Origin: Acidimicrobiia bacterium
GTDB lineage: Bacteria > Actinomycetota > Acidimicrobiia > Acidimicrobiales > Ilumatobacteraceae
DNA: 9,743 bases
Direction of reading: 5' to 3'
NCBI GenBank assembly: GCA_013815505.1
Contig: JACDGA010000040.1
Span: 1-9,743, forward strand
Shown piece by piece: positions 7,218-9,743 of the stretch. A program made the translations under genes and the position numbers. Below the pieces are notes generated by a model. The model ran no database searches. It was given only the letters and a program-made list of their open reading frames with translations, and was not told where the DNA came from. Every line of letters begins with the position of its first letter. Positions within the stretch are counted from its first letter, which is position 1.

Positions 7218-8999
7218 TTGTCAGCGACGGCGACCACTGCTGATCAGCCCTTCGTGACCGGTGGCAGGGCGTTCGGGCGTTCGACGAAGGGCATCATCGC
7301 CATCGGGATCGTCGCCGTCGTGGCGTTCATCCCGGTGCCGGGCCTGTACACGGCAACCGGCGGCACCATGGAAGAGGGCTTCATGCTCTGGTTCCCCGAG
7401 CTGCTGAAGCAGGGCGAGGTGCCGAACGTCGACTTCCTCCACCTCTACGGACCCGGCTCGCTGCACATCCTCGCCGGTTGGTACGAGATCTTCGGCAACA
7501 CGCTCGCCGCCGAGCGCACGTTCGGGCTGCTGCAGAACCTCGGCATCATCTTCGCCATCTACACCCTCGTGCGGCCGTGGGGGCGCACGGCAGCCGCCGG
7601 AGCCGGCGCCACCGCCGTAGTCATCATCATGACCGCCATCGGGCTGCAGGCGATGGCGTGGCACGGGACGCTCGCCCTCGGCCTGTGGGCTCTCGTGTTC
7701 GCCGTGAGAGGTCGCCACCTCATCGAGCGCGGTGACAGCGCAGGTTGGACGTGGGCGATCAGCGGGTTCCTCGGCGGCATGGCGCTGTCGTTCCGTCCCG
7801 ACGCGATCATCGGGGTGGCGGCCGCGCTTGCCGTCGTTGCCTGGTCGGTGCGCGCCGGGGCGTGGAAGCCGCTGGTGGGCGGTGCCGTCGTCGGTCTCGT
7901 GCCGATGTGGGTCCACCTCGTGATGGCGGGACCGAGCGCCTCGTTTCGCGGGATGGTGCTCGACCCGGTCTTCGAGCTGCGTCCGGGCCGGGAGCTGCCG
8001 AGCCCGCCGTCGCTGGACCAGATCGACGGGTTCCTCCTGCGCGTCGTCGAGTTCTTCCCGCCGTGGTGGGAGGTGCCCCACATCAAGGCCGAGCTGCAGC
8101 TCTTCTCGTGGTTCTCCGGGATGATCATCGCCGCCATCGCCATCCCGGCATGGGCATGGTGGCGGCGACGCAAGGGTGACCGGTCGTCGCAGTCGCTCGT
8201 GCTGCTCGGCGCCGGGCTGTTCGCCCTTGGTGTGCTCGGCCAGGGGGTGCAGCGGCCGGACTCCACGCACCTGGCGTGGGTCACGATCGCCTCGTGGCCG
8301 CTGCTCGTACCCGTCGTCGCCGATGTCGTGCGCCGTCTCCGCAAGGGGGTCAGGATGAGGACGGCGTCGATGAGCGCCGTCGCCGCCGTCGCCGTGCTGA
8401 TGCTCGTGGTGTGCCCGTTCTACACGTACCGTCAGTACGTGCTCGCCGCCAGGGTCACCACCGGTGACCTTCCAGATCCGTTCCCCGTCAACCGCAACGG
8501 CAAGAACTTCTACTTCGGCGACGTGCGGGCACGCGACTCGATGCAGGCGGCAGTGAACGACCTCGACCGCTGGTCGCGCCCCGGGGAATCGCTCATCGTG
8601 GGCCCGGCGGATCTCAGCCGCACGTACTACAGCGAGGCGTTCGTGTACTGGATGTTCCCCGAGCTCGATGCGGGCACGTACTTCATCGAGATGGATCCCG
8701 GCGTCGCCGACGCCGCGGGATCAGGGCTCGCCCGGGAGGTCGCACGAGCCGACTGGGTTCTGCTGACGACGTACTGGCTCGACTGGGCCGAGCCCAACAC
8801 CTCGTCGGAGTCACGATCCCAGAAGCCGAACCGGGTGATGGCGAACCGCTTCTGCCTGGTCGGCAAGTACGTCGAGGACTACAACCGCGGGCGACCGGCC
8901 GTGATGCTGTTCCGCAACTGCGGCAAGGGCAACGGCATGGGCATCAGCCCAGCGGAAGTCGACGGAACAACCCCCGTGGAACGTGGCGCAAGACGCTGA
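7218..8999 (+). CDS. GT-C-like polytopic membrane glycosyltransferase, second type
   Basis: A 593-residue membrane protein that I cannot name. After a short cytoplasmic N-terminus the first helix covers residues 25-42, followed by an extracytoplasmic loop with acidic E52-E53-G54 and D72, then LYGPGSL (76-82) leading into the next hydrophobic segment. About ten more hydrophobic segments reach residue 403, with a large loop near 237-300. A soluble domain (404-593) contains YFIEMDPG and two cysteines (C546, C568) that could pair outside the cell. The EEG loop and YGPG entry match the GT-C plan of polyprenyl-phosphate-sugar-dependent transferases; substrate and acceptor are unknown. The start is uncertain: TTG at 7218 fits the -10 box at 7204-7209 as a leaderless start, and an in-frame GTG at 7254 would remove 12 residues before the first helix. 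The gene is divergent from the GT4 run, and its last 56 bp overlap dprE2. Confidence 0.8.
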   Translation: MSATATTADQPFVTGGRAFGRSTKGIIAIGIVAVVAFIPVPGLYTATGGTMEEGFMLWFPELLKQGEVPNVDFLHLYGPGSLHILAGWYEIFGNTLAAERTFGLLQNLGIIFAIYTLVRPWGRTAAAGAGATAVVIIMTAIGLQAMAWHGTLALGLWALVFAVRGRHLIERGDSAGWTWAISGFLGGMALSFRPDAIIGVAAALAVVAWSVRAGAWKPLVGGAVVGLVPMWVHLVMAGPSASFRGMVLDPVFELRPGRELPSPPSLDQIDGFLLRVVEFFPPWWEVPHIKAELQLFSWFSGMIIAAIAIPAWAWWRRRKGDRSSQSLVLLGAGLFALGVLGQGVQRPDSTHLAWVTIASWPLLVPVVADVVRRLRKGVRMRTASMSAVAAVAVLMLVVCPFYTYRQYVLAARVTTGDLPDPFPVNRNGKNFYFGDVRARDSMQAAVNDLDRWSRPGESLIVGPADLSRTYYSEAFVYWMFPELDAGTYFIEMDPGVADAAGSGLAREVARADWVLLTTYWLDWAEPNTSSESRSQKPNRVMANRFCLVGKYVEDYNRGRPAVMLFRNCGKGNGMGISPAEVDGTTPVERGARR

Positions 9000-9699
9000 A
9001 CACGGGGCGCAGTATCGGCGGTGACCACACCGTGTGGCGGCCGGACCGCAACGCCTTGACGGTGTCGTCGGCAACCTTGTCCGGCGTCGTCGCGAACGGT
9101 GCCGGCTCGCGGTTCTCGGTCATCTTCGAGTGCACGAAGCCGGGGCGAACGACGAGCACCGAGGCACCGCTGCCCTGCAGCGAGTCGGCGAGGCCCTGGG
9201 CGAACCCGTCGAGTCCCGCCTTCGACGAGCCGTAGACGTAGTTCGCCTTGCGGACACGCTCGCCGGCAACGCTCGACATGATCACGAGCCGTCCGTGGCC
9301 CTGGCGCCGGAACTGTGACGCCACGGCGAGCGAAGAGGACACGGCGCCCGTGTAGTTGACGTGGACGGCCTCGACGGCGGCGGCCGTGTCGCTGTCGAAC
9401 TGTTCCTGGTCGCCCAGCACACCGAACGCGACGATCACGACGTCGAGGTCGCCGTGGCGCTCGACCAGTGAGGCGACGAGCGGCTCATGGCTCGCTGTGT
9501 CGGCGCCCTCGAAGGCGACGACGTCGACGGTGAGCCCGTCCCGCTCGAACGCCGTCGAGTTGGCCTCGCCCGGGCGGCGGCAGGCGAGGACGAGCGTCGT
9601 CGTGCTCGGCGAGAGCAGCTTCGCCACGATGGCTCTGCCGATCTCGCTCGTGCCACCGAGCAGCACGATGGTCTGGGACTCTCCGAGGGCGTTGTCCAT
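8944..9699 (-). CDS. dprE2: decaprenylphospho-beta-D-erythro-pentofuranosid-2-ulose 2-reductase (DprE2)
   Basis: A 251-residue short-chain dehydrogenase, close to the 254 residues of mycobacterial DprE2. DprE2 reduces the 2-keto intermediate made by DprE1 with NAD(P)H, giving decaprenyl-phospho-arabinose, the donor for arabinosyltransferases. Seen: cofactor motif LLGGTSEIG (13-21), D67, VAFGVLGD (90-97), N115 in NYTGAVS, S142/S143, and Y156-x3-K160 within VYGSSKAGLDGF. From memory, the stretches SSVAGERVRKAN (142-153) and the C-terminal VLRHVPRGLFRRLPL agree closely with the Mycobacterium tuberculosis protein, which sets it apart from generic SDRs. The ATG at 9699 has a purine-rich AAAGGA 11 nt upstream and leaves the Rossmann motif at the expected distance. 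In mycobacteria dprE1 precedes dprE2, but only 44 nt remain upstream here, so that cannot be checked. The 3' end overlaps the convergent GT-C gene by 56 bp. Confidence 0.9.
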   Translation of the reverse strand: MDNALGESQTIVLLGGTSEIGRAIVAKLLSPSTTTLVLACRRPGEANSTAFERDGLTVDVVAFEGADTASHEPLVASLVERHGDLDVVIVAFGVLGDQEQFDSDTAAAVEAVHVNYTGAVSSSLAVASQFRRQGHGRLVIMSSVAGERVRKANYVYGSSKAGLDGFAQGLADSLQGSGASVLVVRPGFVHSKMTENREPAPFATTPDKVADDTVKALRSGRHTVWSPPILRPVFSVLRHVPRGLFRRLPLG

Positions 9700-9710
9700 G
9701 GGTGCGACGT

Positions 9711-9716
9711 TCCTTT
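9711..9716 (-). promoter_or_regulatory. ribosome binding site of dprE2
   Basis: On the minus strand AAAGGA within a purine run (GAGAGAAAGGAA) stands 11 nt before the dprE2 ATG. The spacing is slightly long, but this is the clearest Shine-Dalgarno in the window and supports the start at 9699. Confidence 0.6.
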
Positions 9717-9743
9717 CTCTCTCGGCCGTGTTGGCCTGTCGGG

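Noticed and set aside
5926..7257. 443-codon open frame on the plus strand opposite the GT4 gene
   Set aside because: The product is rich in R, G, H, D and A with no recognisable motif, while the opposite strand encodes a complete GT4 enzyme with EX7E. Long antisense frames are expected at this GC content.
7221..8270. 349-codon open frame on the minus strand opposite the second GT-C gene
   Set aside because: It reads as R/H/E/D/G-rich shadow sequence with no hydrophobic or catalytic pattern, whereas the plus strand has clear membrane helices.
9724..9736. GGCC-5-GGCC dyad near the right edge, considered as a terminator
   Set aside because: Arms are only 4 bp, there is no T-tract, and GGCC is self-palindromic and common in GC-rich DNA.

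Overview
The window is very GC-rich, gap-free bacterial DNA with GTG and TTG starts alongside ATG. The proteins point to an actinobacterium that builds an arabinan-type cell envelope. Two products are recognisable from the mycobacterial arabinogalactan/lipoarabinomannan pathway: the C-terminal four fifths of an AftD-like alpha-(1->3)-arabinofuranosyltransferase, and a close DprE2 homologue (second enzyme of decaprenyl-phospho-arabinose synthesis). An Acidimicrobiia-like host is my guess from general resemblance only. No marker gene, RNA gene, mobile element or CRISPR array is present.

Layout. (1) 2-3367, plus strand: AftD-like protein, cut by the left edge. (2) 7101-3333, minus strand: a three-gene run, GT4 glycosyltransferase, then polyprenyl-phosphate mannose synthase-like GT2 after 26 nt, then a polytopic GT-C-like protein whose GTG overlaps the GT2 stop (GTGA). 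Its 3' end overlaps the 3' end of the AftD gene by 35 bp. (3) 7102-7217: divergent intergenic region with a perfect 6-8-6 inverted repeat and a possible -10 box. (4) 7218-8999, plus strand: a second GT-C-like membrane protein. (5) 9699-8944, minus strand: dprE2, overlapping the 3' end of the preceding gene by 56 bp.

How the genes may work together (inference): the GT2 enzyme would load a sugar, probably mannose, onto polyprenyl phosphate at the cytoplasmic face. DprE2, with a DprE1 outside the window, would make polyprenyl-phospho-arabinose. The GT4 enzyme would use a nucleotide sugar in the cytoplasm. AftD and the two uncharacterised GT-C proteins would use the lipid-linked sugars outside the membrane. 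This reads as a cell-envelope glycan locus with two membrane transferases of unknown specificity. It is not a defence or mobile system. Nearly every base is coding, and the only non-coding stretch of note is the 116-nt divergent region.
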